From assembly GCF_030272615.1 (NCBI RefSeq), contig NC_081415.1, positions 368,016,667 through 368,080,666 on the forward strand: a stretch of DNA of 64,000 nt, given 5' to 3'. Of this stretch, positions 23,330-35,175 are shown piece by piece. The position numbers were made by a program, and so were the translations under genes. Under the pieces are notes generated by a model. It saw only the letters and a program-made list of their open reading frames with translations, did not search any database and had not been told where the DNA came from. Origin of the DNA: Cryptomeria japonica. Its lineage: Eukaryota; Streptophyta; Pinopsida; Cupressales; Cupressaceae. Position 1 is the first letter of the stretch; the number at the start of each line of letters is the position of its first letter.

Positions 23330-25939
23330 TTTAGCCCCCACTTTAGAGGTAGTATGAGCTTACATAAATACTCACAGTAAAGTGGACAAAAGAGAGATGA
23401 AAAAGGAGCAATGAAGAGAAAAATCAGAAGGATTATAAGACATCACTAAATTTTGAGAAGCCAAGCCCCCAATCTTAGGATCTTAACACACTCAAACATA
23501 TGCAAGGGTACACAAAACCAAGACAAAAACAAAAATTCAAACAAAAAAATAAAGGCAAAAATATAAAAGACACAACGAAAGCTAAAGACCAAAAACAAGA
23601 CCTCAAGTCAACTAACCGAAGAGACCTCGATATCAAAATGTCTCAACCATTAATATCATTCTTTAAAAATATTATCTCACGAACACAAGCGATCACATAA
23701 AAGAGAAAAGAATGCATCATCCATGAACTATCAATAGAAAAGCTACAAGTTCATGAGCTGAAGGAAAGAGAGAGACTGGATACACATTAGATGTGTCTTT
23801 CTAGATGATCCATGAGAAGAATGATGATAAAAGGACATGGATACCTTGCTCATAGATGTTTTTATCTAGGTGATCCATGTTGGGGAGGAGAGTAGGAATA
23901 GTCTAGTTTTTTTTAGGTAGTTCCAATCATCCTCGTGTGTGTGTGTACAAGTTATGTATGGTTTCAAGTATATAGTATCTCGTATCAAGTGTGCATCAAC
24001 CTATTTAAGATATGTAATGTAAATGAAAATCCAAGTGGTGAATGTGTAAATACCAAGGGGTGAATGTCTGACTTTGGGAACATCTCACTTTAAGAGTTTC
24101 CTCTTGTTCCAAGAATGTGTAACCCTGATTGAAATAGATACATGTCTAGTTTCAAGGACATCCCATGTAAGAGTTTATTTACTCTAGTTTCAGTGATGTA
24201 TAACCTTTCTTAAGACATATATCAATGTTGCATCTGGATTCAAGTGTAAATCTTCTCACTCTAAGAGTTTGTTTACTCTAATTCTAAGGATGAACACCCC
24301 ATTTAAGACATGCAAGAATGATATGCAAAATAATTGTACAATATGGTACAAAGGGAGAGATATGGGTGCCCCACCTTAAGATGTCAACATAGCCCTATGT
24401 TGATGTCTTAAGGAAGCTTAGAGACAAGGATATCTAACCTTCAACACTAAGGAGATATCCTTTAGAAAATAATGTCGTAAATCCAAGCTAAAGAGGGATA
24501 CTCTTCGAGCAAGGATAAGATAGTTGAAAAACAAATATCTTGCAACAAGTGTAAAGGAGATCCTTGGAGGAGAAGAGATATTTTCTAAAAATACATCTAC
24601 CTCCAAGAGAAGTTTCTTGAATAGAAATAAAATCTTCTTACCAAAATAAAGGAAGGGGAACAAGAATTCATACCTTCCTCATATTGCTACGTGAAAAGAG
24701 ATTCTTGATGAAGAATGACACACTTTTGACCCAATGTGAGGGGTAGGTTTATAATAGATATACATTGCTAAGTGAATAAAAGGTTGTATCCAAGGACTTA
24801 CACCTCATGCATAAGAGATAATCCTTGAGAAAACAACAACTTCACACTAGGAATGACATCAAAACATAAGCAAACATCGCTCACAAAGGAAAAGTAGATC
24901 CTTACGAAGGAGAGAGAGATCATTGCCCCCAAGTGTAAGGACAGCAAGAAGAATTACACAACCTATAAGGAGAGATAAAACATAAGAAAATAAACAATTT
25001 ACTCACATGAATAAATATCCAATGCAATAAATGACATTAATATATGTAAAATGTGACTCTAAAGAAGAGGTAATCTTCAAAAAGAGAGGGAGAGAGAGAA
25101 AGAAAGAAAGATCACATAATTTCTCCTAAGGAGGGATTAGTCATAAGAGAAATACCCTTCCATGAAAGAAAGGGTATCAACATATGAAAAATTCAATCCC
25201 TAAAGGGAGTAGTGATACTTTAAATAGAAAGAAAGAGAGGGAAAAAGTCATCCTTGCCACCCAAGCAAGAAGACAAGGATAGATTAGCGGAAAGAATCAC
25301 ATATTTCCTTAGAAAAGATTATTCATAAGAGACGTACCATTTCAAAAAATAATAAGTCCTAACAAGGGACACACATGTAATCACATGAAGGATTACTCTA
25401 TGCAAGAAAGGACATCAAGTTATGAAAAATACAATCCATTAAATAAATTGTGAAACTTTAAATATAAGACATAAGATAGAGGTAAAAGAGAATTATTTTG
25501 CTACCCCAAGATATTTGAAATTGAACAATCACCACCTCTAATGACAAAGAGCGACCAATTAATTTAACTACTTGTTTCATAGGGTGAGGAGCAACATGAG
25601 GGTGAAAGGAGTGCTAAGGCACTACCTTTCCACCAAGAAAGAGCAAGACCTGTTGAAAGATGTATACAAGCAAAGATTGTATTGTTCTTGGAAAATTTCT
25701 TAAAATGTTTTACTTTCAAAGATAATGAGAACCAACATGATGGAAAAGACAATATCCACTTCCTTCTTTATTCTAAGTGCTAAACTTTGCAAAAGGAAAA
25801 ACAACATTTTTATCATACTTCAATTTCAAAAGATTCTAGTTGTTAATTTTTATTGATCATCAACAGGTTTAGGCTTATTCTTTTGAGATGTAGGATTATC
25901 ATTGTTAGGAGAAGAAGGTTTTTCATCCATGATTTTAAG
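23330..25939 (-). other. R1 internal non-coding region
   Basis: No coding signal where pol would be. It begins with the polypurine tract at 23330-23344. A GT run is at 23936-23950. A degenerate block with TAAGAGTTT recurs at 24091, 24168 and 24262, about 85 bp apart. Purine microsatellite (GAGAGAAAGAAAGAAAG) occupies 25084-25110. The plus-strand Lys-rich frame at 23500-23700 is low complexity and not considered a gene. Confidence 0.65.
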
Positions 25940-26715
25940 TTTGCCACTATAAATTTCCTTTCATTGCATTCTGAAAATCAGGACAATCATTAGCATGATG
26001 ATCATGAGTTTGATGAAATGAACAAAAAGGAGTTTTTGAAGAAGAAGCACTTTTACAAGAATGAAAAGCTTGTTGTCTTGCAAGATGGTCTTTGAAATAT
26101 TGAGTCCTAAGGAGGTCATCCATAGGAAATTAATTATCATTTCCTAGGCCTTATATGGTAATTTATGTAGGATATTTTTAGGGACTCGAATTCCTTGTTT
26201 AAGTTTTCCAAATCCACGTCCTCTAAAACCTTGTTTTGATATCATGTTAAAGTCACTCCTATAAGACTATTTTAATTGATAAGGTGGAGGAACATTGTAA
26301 TAAATTTCTTTTAATTTTGTATTAAAGTATGTTTAGAAGGAATGAAGGGATTAGTAGATGAAGAAGGAATATCCTGTGAAGGAATATTTTCCTTTCTTTC
26401 ATCATGCATATCCTCTTTGGTAGATTGGGAAGAAAGATCCTTATCATCTAAGGCCTCAACTTTGCTTAATGTAATTTTGGGAGAGATATCATAAATGAAA
26501 TGCATAACATCATCTTCTTTACAAATTATTTCATGACTAAGATAGGCTCTAGGAGAATAAGGAGTATCTAGAGAGATGGAAACACTAATATTGTCATCTT
26601 GCCCCCCTTGCACTAGGGTATGTGTGTGAGAAGAAGATGGGTCCATGCTTATCTTAAATGATTTATCTCCATTGTAGAGATCATTGATAGGAGTATTATC
26701 TTTCTCTTCATTCAC
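25940..26715 (-). pseudogene. R1 Gag remnant with CHHC knuckle
   Basis: The minus-strand frame 26311-26715 (134 codons, acidic Ser-rich) is followed by 'YNVPPPYQ', 'RGRGFGKLKQGIRVP' and, near 26000-25965, 'FCSFHQTHDHHANDC'. That last motif is C-X2-H-X4-H-X4-C, like the knuckle variant of the Tat elements here. It is followed by a stop. Frames shift at least twice. It would be the nucleocapsid end of a Gag. Confidence 0.6.
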
Positions 26716-27436
26716 ATTAGATACCCTAGGAGAGGTACAAGTATTAGGTTTTCCATAAGCATCTCTAGGATTGGGATCTCCAAAAGATTTTAGATGATCT
26801 ATATATGAAATGCATTATCCTAAAAAACATCACCATAAAACAACATGCACTATAAATGAAAGCTTTGAGATCAAATTGATTAAAGGAAGGAATTTTGAAA
26901 CTTTTAAAACAAAATATACCAAAGTGCTATGAATGAAAAGAAGCATTGTGAAATGAAAGAAGCCATTATCCAGCACATGATTTTGGTAAATACAAGTGAA
27001 AATAAAGGTATTCATATGTGAAATAGAAAATAAATTAAATCTATTAAGTGTCATAATGAATGTTTTAAAATTGGATCATAAAATTGATGTGAAAGAATGA
27101 AGCCACCCACAAATCAAATTAATCAAAATAAATTAGGGTTTATATCATTTAAACCTCTAAATTTATATAATTTAATTAAAATGAGATCTATGAAGTTGAA
27201 TTTAAATTTTTAAATGTTTATAAATCAAATCTGAAACAATTAAACAAATTTAAACAATATACAAGCTCAATTTTAGAATTAAAAATTAAGGTTTTTTGTG
27301 AATTTAACCTCTAAATTTTTAAAATTCAATTGGAAATTAAACTTGTAAATAAAAAATTGAATTTTAAATTGCACAAACACTCAAATATCAGAACATAAAT
27401 CAAAATTAAAGGTGTAATAAGTCAGGTTCACCAAAA
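26716..27436 (-). other. R1 leader with primer site
   Basis: AT-rich leader without a coding frame. The primer site TGGTGAACCTGAC (minus strand) lies at 27421-27433, three bases from the 5' LTR. Confidence 0.65.
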
Positions 27437-28862
27437 TGTAATGAGTGAAAAAATTGGGTTTCCACCATAAGAAGGATGAAGTCCGCTATTTTTGCTTGGG
27501 GACCTATTATATTCAAAAGAGGGAGAAGATCCAATAGATTCAATCACAAACCATCAAGGATAAGGACTAAATACTAATTGGATTCAAGGTGGTGTATTTT
27601 TTTACCCTCTCTTGTGATTTGAATTCTTGAAATTAGGGTAAAGTGTTGAAAATGGAGATAAAAATGAGGAAACAACAAGCTATAGTTGTCATAGGTGTTG
27701 CGGTTGGCATCATAGAGAAATATATGAATATTTGGAAATAATCCCCAAAAAATCTCTAAAAATGTCAAGATCATAGGGAAATTCACCCTGGTGCTCCTAA
27801 CTTTTCACACACCAAAAGGGTTGATTCGTCTCTACAAATAATTCTAATTCTAAAGATTGCAGCTTTGTACTTGTTTCCTAAACACAAAAAGAAAGGAAAA
27901 TAGGTTGGGAATAGGGGCTTTCCTAAGTCAAACCTCGGTTAAGGAATTAGCTTTCATTGAATATTGCAAATACTAAATTAAATAATGGAAGGATATACCT
28001 CAAATCTATAATGACTGATAATGATGTTTTGCTTCTTGAATATAATCACATATGTTGTATAAAATGGCATGCAGGTGACAAAACCCTAATCACGCACACA
28101 TTCTTACATATGATTGATGTAATGTTGCCCCATAATTGATGAATGAATAATACAGTCTTGAATATCTATAGAGATTCTTGATGATGAATGCTTGAATGCT
28201 TGATGATTATAATTTTTCCCTTCTATCCTTGTCTCCTTATTGATGTATATCAAAATGAGAGGGAAAAATCTCCTTATATACTTGCCCATCAAAAAATATG
28301 TTATTATTTTTACATAGGCTGACACAAAGAGAGATTTAGTGTACATCAAAAAACCCTAATCACACACACATGATTGCATATGATTGATGTAATGATTCTC
28401 TACAATTGATGAATGAAGAATACAACTTTGAAGATCTCTAAAGATGCTTGATGATTATAATTTTTCCTTTCTATCCTTGTCTACTTATTGATGTATATCA
28501 TAATGAGAGGGAAAAACCTCCTTTTATACTTTTCCATCAAAAAATATGTTAATTTTCCAACATAGGCCACCACAGAGAGAGATTTCCTGGTCAAATTTGA
28601 TATTGCAAGAGGGGTTCAAAATTAGGCCCAATTAAGGAGGACCAAAGTGTGGCACCCTAGTCCCAATGAGGACAAAAGAACCACGCCCTAGTCCTATTTT
28701 AGGGCTGGCCTAAGGGGCCATGTAATGTGTGAAGTAAAAATAAGGCCATCTTTGCATGATATAAGCATAATCAGACCTTAATTAAGCATTAGGAGATGAA
28801 CACTAAAGTGACGGCCCAAAATATGGACTAAATTGTAAGGGACTACAATTTAAGATACTACA
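27437..28862 (-). repeat. 5' LTR of R1 (1426 bp)
   Basis: Aligns with 22180-23329. It is about 275 bp longer because of an internal tandem duplication at 28075-28600. Ends TGTA...TACA as in the partner. Confidence 0.87.
28075..28600 (-). repeat. About 270-bp tandem duplication inside the R1 5' LTR
   Basis: The block starting 'caaaaccctaatcacgcac' at 28079 recurs as 'ccctaatcacacacac' near 28352. It is followed in both by 'catatgattgatgtaatg', 'gatgaatgaa', 'gatgattataatttttcc' and 'catcaaaaaatatgtta'. The 3' LTR has only one copy (around 22820). The duplication therefore arose after insertion, or differs between LTRs through recombination. Confidence 0.8.
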
Positions 28863-28937
28863 CTTTTCTCAAGCTTATTTCTGAGTGTTGCATTGATCTT
28901 CTTAGTAGCATCCATCTGGGCCTTTCAAGGTGAGAAG
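28863..28937 (-). pseudogene. H reading frame, short piece between R1 and T2
   Basis: The minus strand reads 'AQMDATKKINATLRNKLEK' up to the R1 border, charged and helical like the coiled coil of H. It is bounded on the right by the proposed 3' LTR end of T2 at 28938. It links the two insertions: both R1 and T2 hit the same reading frame. Confidence 0.45.
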
Positions 28938-30077
28938 TGTTAGTGTGTGTGAAAAAGTGGAATAAACCTTTAAGCTATAAGACACAACACTTCAATTAAG
29001 TCATTACATGCATGGTTAGACAAATATAAGCATGAATATGAAAACCATAACAAATCGACCCATTGCCTTCTAAAAGATGTGAGTATAAGATTGCTCTCAG
29101 ATTTGTATAAGCAATATTAGTGACTAGACTACACCAAGATGAAGGATTTAATCTATATGAGCATGAGATTAAGCTAAATGGATGCAAGATTATGCTAGAT
29201 GGATGAATAGTAAGCTATGTGAATTCAAGTAATCATGAAATATGCAAAAAGAAATTAAACTAAGATGCAATAATCTCAAAAAGAAAGCACAAAATCTTCA
29301 ATGACTCCAGAGCAAAAACAATATAATAACAATAAATCTCCAGGGTGTTTTGAATGAGAGATGAAGGCTGAATTTATAGAGAATCACAAGAGAGATCAAG
29401 AAAAAACACAATTTAGGATACTTGAAATAATTGAGAAATCAGATTCAATTAACCTTGAGATAGATTCCAATTGCATTCAGATTATAAGTTTGAGTTTATA
29501 TTAGAGATATAATTCAATTAATTCCATGCACTTGAGATCAAAATAGGTAATTCTTTGATTTGTTCAAGAAATGAGTCTTTTCAATGCAACTGAACTTCTT
29601 TTCTCAAAAGCTTTGAGTTCCAATTTTAAACTGATTAATAATTCAATTTAATTGCTTTTCTGATTTCAAGTTCTCAATTTAGAAGAAAGAAATAATATCT
29701 CAAGTTTGATTTCTCTCTCAATTCAATTCTTTTATTTTATTTTCAATTTAACTCTTGCTTTGCATATTAATTCCTCTTTTGTGATAAATTAATTCCTTTT
29801 TAATGATTAAATGGCAAATTTATTAATTAATTAAATATGCTAGGATATTTAATAAATTAAATAGGATAATAGATCAAAATGATTTTCTTGGAATGATTTA
29901 ATTAATTAAATAAATATTTAATTAATATAGAATAATTTAGTTGCCATGTGACATTTAATGATGAAGAATTAATTAATTGTGTGCTCAAAGTTGATTTAAT
30001 TGCCTTTGGTTAGGACCTTGGTGATGTTGTCGAAATTAGGGGCCCATGGTTTAGATGACCAATTTTAGGGTATTACA
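28938..30077 (-). repeat. Putative 3' LTR of T2 (about 1140 bp)
   Basis: The minus-strand start TGTAATACCC at 30077 directly follows the purine tract AAAGAGGGGAAAA (30078-30090), which fixes this border well. The other border (28938, minus-strand end CACTAACA) is inferred from where the H reading frame stops. The partner LTR is outside the window. Region is AT-rich, with AATTAATTAAATA-type runs near 29800-29930. Confidence 0.55.
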
Positions 30078-31126
30078 TTTTCCCCTCTTTGAATTAATGT
30101 GCGAGCAATGCGTTGGTTCAAAGAATAGTTAATGTCTAGAAGATACCAATTCTGAACTTGATTGATCACGAACCAGATGAAGAGCAAGGTGTTTAGCTTG
30201 ATTTGAAGCGATGAAGCTAAACATAGTTGATTAAAGCAAAACCGGTCTCAAACTTGATTGAACTAGGACCTATGAAGAGAAAAGATACCAAACTTGAATT
30301 TGATTGATCAAGAAGCGGATCTTACTGATCTAGAACTTGATTGAACTAAACACAGTGAGCGAAGATAAAATTGATCTTGAACTTGATGGATCAAGACACG
30401 ATGAACAAACATAAACTGTCGAGCTTGATTTGAAGCAATAAAATTGAACACCTGCTTAGATTGAGTGTGTGATCAAAGATACTCTTTAAAATTTTGATTG
30501 AGTTTAAACGAATAATCAGCTTGATGAAAAGTGATGAAACTGATTAACGTTAAGAGACTGATTCAGATGAAGACAAATATGAGCTTGATTTGAAGCAATG
30601 AAACTGATATGCCCCTAGCGATTGATTTGACTTAGATGAATGAGAAATCTCAACTTGATATGAAGCGATGAAGCTGAGATGCCCCTTAGCAATAAGAATT
30701 TGTTTGATTTTCTTTAGTTGAAAATATTTTTGCTCAACTTTTGATGAATATTTGAAAAAAAAATTCTCGACTTTGAAGATTTGAGATCATGAGGTCACAA
30801 GTATGCCCCCTCGGAAGTGAAATCGAAAGATAGTGAGGGTACATGATTATTATAGGCAATTGTTGGTGATGATAATTAACTACGCACAAAGACTGAGTCG
30901 GATGAATATTTGAAGATTTAGCGATGATTGATGAGAAATTGAGCGCAAATTGAAGAAAAGAATGAGAATATGATGAAAGCGCTAAGTGATATAAGTTATG
31001 TGAAATTGACTAGAAGAATGATCTTATATTTTTATTTCGATCTCGAAAATGGAACCAGGACAGGAAAATTAGCTAAGGGTACAATTTCATGTCCATTAGA
31101 GCAAGTTGAAAAATTAGGGTTCTAGC
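30078..31126 (-). other. T2 3' non-coding region with polypurine tract
   Basis: Starts with the polypurine tract at 30078-30090. It then holds a degenerate repeat (30195-30690, listed separately) and ends at the TATA box of the opposed PMD gene. No coding frame. Confidence 0.6.
30195..30690. repeat. Dispersed short repeats AGCTTGATTTGAAGC
   Basis: The core AGCTTGATTTGAAGCRATGAARCT recurs near 30195, 30422, 30582 and 30652, with a weaker copy at about 30519. It is often followed by GATATGCCCCT. 'GAACTTGATTGA' recurs in between. 3' regions of Tat elements are known for such short repeats. Confidence 0.7.
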
Positions 31127-31134
31127 TATATAAG
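31127..31134 (+). promoter_or_regulatory. Possible TATA box of the opposed PMD gene
   Basis: TATATAAG in the context AGCTATATAAGGG lies 130 bp upstream of an ATG at 31264 in good context (CAACCATGG). The distance is typical for a plant gene with a short leader. It points away from the retroelement's own transcription. Confidence 0.5.
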
Positions 31135-31263
31135 GGTTCCAAGTGTCATTTTCAATTCATTTTAACCTCTCCAAGTTTGAAATTTGAAAAGCCCTCTGTG
31201 AAGATAAATGGTCATTCTGATCCTGAAGCACCAATTTGAGCGCAAGAGACATCATAATCAACC

Positions 31264-33700
31264 ATGGAATTACGAACCAGTGGTGAGTGACTAATCTTAT
31301 GCCTTTTTATGTCATCAATTTTGAATTTTTTTTTTGAATTTTTTGCTTTTTAGTCATTGAAAATTCGGTTCGTGTCATTTTGTCATGCGAGACGACAATG
31401 TGTCTCGTACAACAAACTGTCCTTTACTGTTTTATCATTTCAGACCATTAGTTTTGTCGTGCGAGACCTCCTCATGTATCGTATGAAAGTTTTCTTAGAA
31501 GACCATTTTATCGTGCGTGTATATATCTTTTATCATATGGGAGTCTTTTGTCATGCTATAGCTATTCCTGACTCGTATGATTTTTTGTCTGCACTGTGAA
31601 ATATCATATGAAAAACAATGAGCTTTTTTAAGGGTACAAACATGAAAAAAAAAATTGGCAATTGATGTATTTGGATTTGCATGATGTTTAAGTTGTCTTA
31701 TAGCGAATTTGAAGAACTTTTTGATGCTCTATTGTTTGATTCTTGCAGGCTCGATTTACACATGTTCTCTTTTGATGTGTCTATCCTCCTACTATGAGGC
31801 TAGTTCGTCAGTTATCCAATATAGATAAAGAACATATTGACTTGTACGGGTTTACCCACCTTTTACAGATGCCAGATATTCGTGTGAATCACGGGATGCT
31901 TACTGCACCTGTTGAGATATTCCATTCTGAGCATAACATGTTCCATTCGCTAGTTGGGGAGATGACCATCACTCCAGAGGATGTTTACAAGATATTGAGG
32001 ATTCCATTTGTTGGGGATAAGGTTGATTATGATTTGACTCAGCGTCCTGGTATATTAGCATTGAGATGCATTTTTCATGATGAGGACATCCTTTCGCGGG
32101 CTATCAGTTGGGATGATATGATGGCCAATTACAATGAGGAGTTTCCCTTGGAACGTGTCTTGGCGAGATTCATTGGTTGCTTCATTATGTCGGACAAGGG
32201 ACAATAGGGTTTCTTATGTGGCTAGGCCAGGATGCTCGAGAGATTGATGGAGCATCTTGAGAGATTAGGATAGGGTTTATGTCTATTAGCCCACATGTAT
32301 CAAGAGATGCATGAGGTTGTATATAGAGAGGGGAAGAGCATGGCAACAGGGGTTCTGGTTTTATAGATATGGGCCTGGGAGCATCTCCTAGTTTGTAGAC
32401 CTATTGTGGATGATGTCAAAGATCCACAGCAGCCGATAGTTTATAGATATTATGGATACATTACTCAGCCCCATCTGGGCAAGACAGAGTATTGGAGACG
32501 ACAACTAGATGAACTGATTCTTGTTGTATAGAGACCATACAAGGGCCTTGAGCTTTGGGATGACTAGAGAGCTATGAGAAGAGATATGTTCATGACTCAT
32601 CCTCTGATCAGCAGATCTGTAATGATGATTGAGCGATTCGTTGTATCTCAGGTCATAAGGCAGTATGGTAGGCCTTAGGAGATTTCACAGGAGTTTACTG
32701 CCTACTCTCGTTATGCAGATGAGAAGAGACAAGGATGGGCTCCTAGGTTGTCCTACACATTGAAAATGCAAGCACTGATAGGGTTACAGTGACTTCGGTT
32801 GGGATTATTTGGATGACATTGCAGATGTGGGGGTATTGCCCCAGTACAGGGATTGGTTCCAGCAACATTTGTTCCCTAGGTTTACATATTCAACTGAGCA
32901 GGTTTCTCTCATAGAGGAGATTGAGGATGATGCCCCTGCATAGGCATAGGGACAAGCATAGGGAGAGAGATAGGGACAGGGATAGGGACAGAGAGCAGAG
33001 GCTCCTAGGCGAGCAGGTGGTGATCCAAGTGTGAGCAGTAGCAGGGTAACAGCTAGGGGGAGACAGCAACAGAGAGGAGAGGGTGGATCTCTAGGAGTTG
33101 TTGGTGTGAGGATGAGTGGTGTTAGGATAGTAGAGGGTGGAGGAGAGGAGGAGCGAGCAACTCCTAGATAGGTATGGAAGAGGAGGGATGAGTAGGGTGG
33201 AGATGGAGGTGGAGATGGAGGCGGAGATGGAGGCAGAGAGCCTATGAGGGATCAAGGAGAAGCTGATGCAGCACGATCGATGAGAGTGAGATTAGTAGGT
33301 CTGCAGTCATAGTTGACAGTGGCTTAGACACAACTTGTAGAGCGGGACCGACAGTTGACGGACCTCAGAGCGAAGCACTATCGTCAAGTCGCAGAGATGA
33401 GGGAAGAGCGAGACCAAAAGCTGGTGGATCTTAGAGCAGAGTGCGAGCGTCAGGTCGCAAAGATGAGGGAAGAGTGAGTCGCTCTTCAGCAGGAGGTTTT
33501 GCACCAGACTAGTCAGGTAGCTTATTATGTTGCGACATATAGCATAGCAGTTCCATTAGCGCAGCAAGTTGTCCCCTACTCTCAATACATGGAACGATCA
33601 GAGGGAGCTCGGGCACCGAGGCAAGATGTCGGTCAGTAGGCTCCACCTCCTCCACCACCTGGTGATGAGGGAGAGGTAGAGAGCTATATTTCTTTATAGC
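31264..33700 (+). pseudogene. Plant mobile domain (PMD) protein, opposed to T2, decayed
   Basis: The open stretch 31794-32207 contains 'HGMLTAPVEIFHSEHNMFHS' and 'MTITPEDVYKILRIPFVGD', the 'T-ED---IL-IP--G' helix signature of plant mobile domain proteins. The same frame continues through TAG stops with 'LLAHMYQEMHEVVYREGKSM' and 'IWAWEHLLVCRPIV', the PMD 'L-WAWE----RP' motif, then 'YWRRQLDELILVV'. The C-terminus has a Gly-Asp repeat (33195-33235) and a coiled coil ('YRQVAEMREERDQKLVDLRA'). Splice-like signals (GTGAGT at about 31283, TTCTTGCAG ending 31748) suggest a first small exon, but the phase does not fit. Seven successive in-frame stops from 32205 are all TAG. PMD proteins occur both as silencing factors and inside transposons; this one lies in a Tat element. 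Confidence 0.75.
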
Positions 33701-35175
33701 TCTTAGATCTTCTTAGATATCCCATTTTTTGTAGCCCATACGATTCTTTCTCTGATGGGAGATTGTATATGACAGTTATATCACTTGTACTTCAAGATAT
33801 TGATGATTATATATACGAGATCTTGATTTGATTTCATTATACTTGTGTCGATTGATTTATGAGATGTTTCTTCTATATGCTTTGTTCAGTATGTATGCAT
33901 ATCTGTTCAGTATGGATGTATGTCATGCAAATGAATATGGATGTTTGTTTTTGTTTCTTTTCATATGCAAATAAATGATGAAAATGAGTAACTAGTAATG
34001 CAATTTTATTTTTTTTATATGCATTAATGCGAATAAAAATTAATGTATGAATCTATATAAAATTCTTATGTAGGTAGCTAACATCTCAATACAAAAGTAC
34101 TCGATCAGAGAAAAGATGAAACAAAGACCACTTAGCGTAGAAATGATGATACTTCAAACTCTCATTCAAAAGATAAAGAGATCATTGTTATCATGCAAAA
34201 ATCACTTGGAATGCAGAAAATGCAGGATGAATGCAACTTAAACTAGTCACTAGATTTGGAATGCTTAATATTCATCACTGAGCGTTTACAAATATAGCAG
34301 GCAGAATAGAGTTCCTTCCTTTTCATGTGCAATATTAATTATCTTGTCCACAATGACCCTTTTTTCGTTCATATCCTTGGACACATTATGCATGCATCTG
34401 GATTGCACATTTAAAAAAATTCCCTCAAAATAGAAAAAGAAATGATGCCAACCTCCCTGTAGCATACAAATAAGTGGAGTTGAGGTATGTGTCATGATTT
34501 CACCTTGATGTGAAGGCTCTTATCATAGACAGCTAGCTGATTAGATGTTTCCAGATCATCAGAATCATTCCTACAAGCAGAAAACAAAGAAAATAGTATG
34601 CCCCCAATCCTTGCTCCTCTTAGTCAAGATAGACTTCCTCAAGTTACTCAGAGGGAATAATAATCTAAAACCAATATAAAAGACAGCACACAAAGAAAGA
34701 TTTCATGCATATCTCAAATTGTTTAGTGATTATTTTTAGTAATATTGTTTTGCTTGTGTACTCAGTGATAAAACTCTTGAGTAGTTAGGAGACAGATGAC
34801 TGACTCAGATTGGACAACTGGGTATCACTAACAGAATGATGACTTGGTTGATACTTCTTAGGACATGTAAAATGCTCAGTCAATTACCCTAAGACTAGGA
34901 CATTGATCAGTTTCAAGTCATGAGGGTTCTAAAAGAGCCAGAATGTCACAAAAGCGACTAAAAGATATGTACAAGCGAAATTAAAGATGCATGAAAGTGG
35001 GAAATGCCAACGTTGGGTTGATAGATGGAGCATTTGAGTACAAGAGGCGCCTATTTGTCAGGTTTTCACCTGCTTGGCAAAGATTTTTTTAATTTATTTT
35101 CTTAGGACTTTTTATGATTTTTAGAATTTTTTTTAGGACTTTTTCAGCTATACAGGTTTGCTAGAGCAGAGAATA
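33701..35175 (-). other. T2 region between the PMD gene and integrase
   Basis: AT-rich without a supported gene. AATAAA-type signals near 33969 could end the PMD transcript. The minus-strand frame 34286-34495 shows no family resemblance. T-rich runs occur near 35085-35140. Confidence 0.5.

Larger units (their letters stand above)
22180..28862 (-). mobile_element. R1: gag-only LTR retrotransposon derivative inserted in H
   Basis: Two LTRs (22180-23329 and 27437-28862) flank 4.1 kb. The minus strand has a primer site (TGGTGAACCTGAC, 27421-27433) and a polypurine tract (AAAGTGGGGGCTAAA, 23330-23344), which fixes the orientation. The flanking bases CTTTG (22175-22179) and CTTTT (28863-28867) are a target duplication with one change. 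Only gag remnants are found and there is no protease, RT or integrase, so it depended on another element. Confidence 0.82.

Noticed and set aside
23500-23700. Lys/Gln-rich 66-codon frame
   Set aside because: Low-complexity A-rich DNA inside R1, no start context or relatives visible.
25084-25110. GAGAGAAAGAAAGAAAG tract as a possible polypurine primer site
   Set aside because: A simple microsatellite far from the LTR border; the real polypurine tract of R1 abuts 23329.
30195-30690. Spaced repeats resembling a CRISPR array
   Set aside because: Repeats are degenerate with irregular spacing in plant retroelement DNA.
31357-31599. 80-codon plus frame ahead of the PMD part
   Set aside because: Lies within the proposed intron and shows no domain; may be chance.
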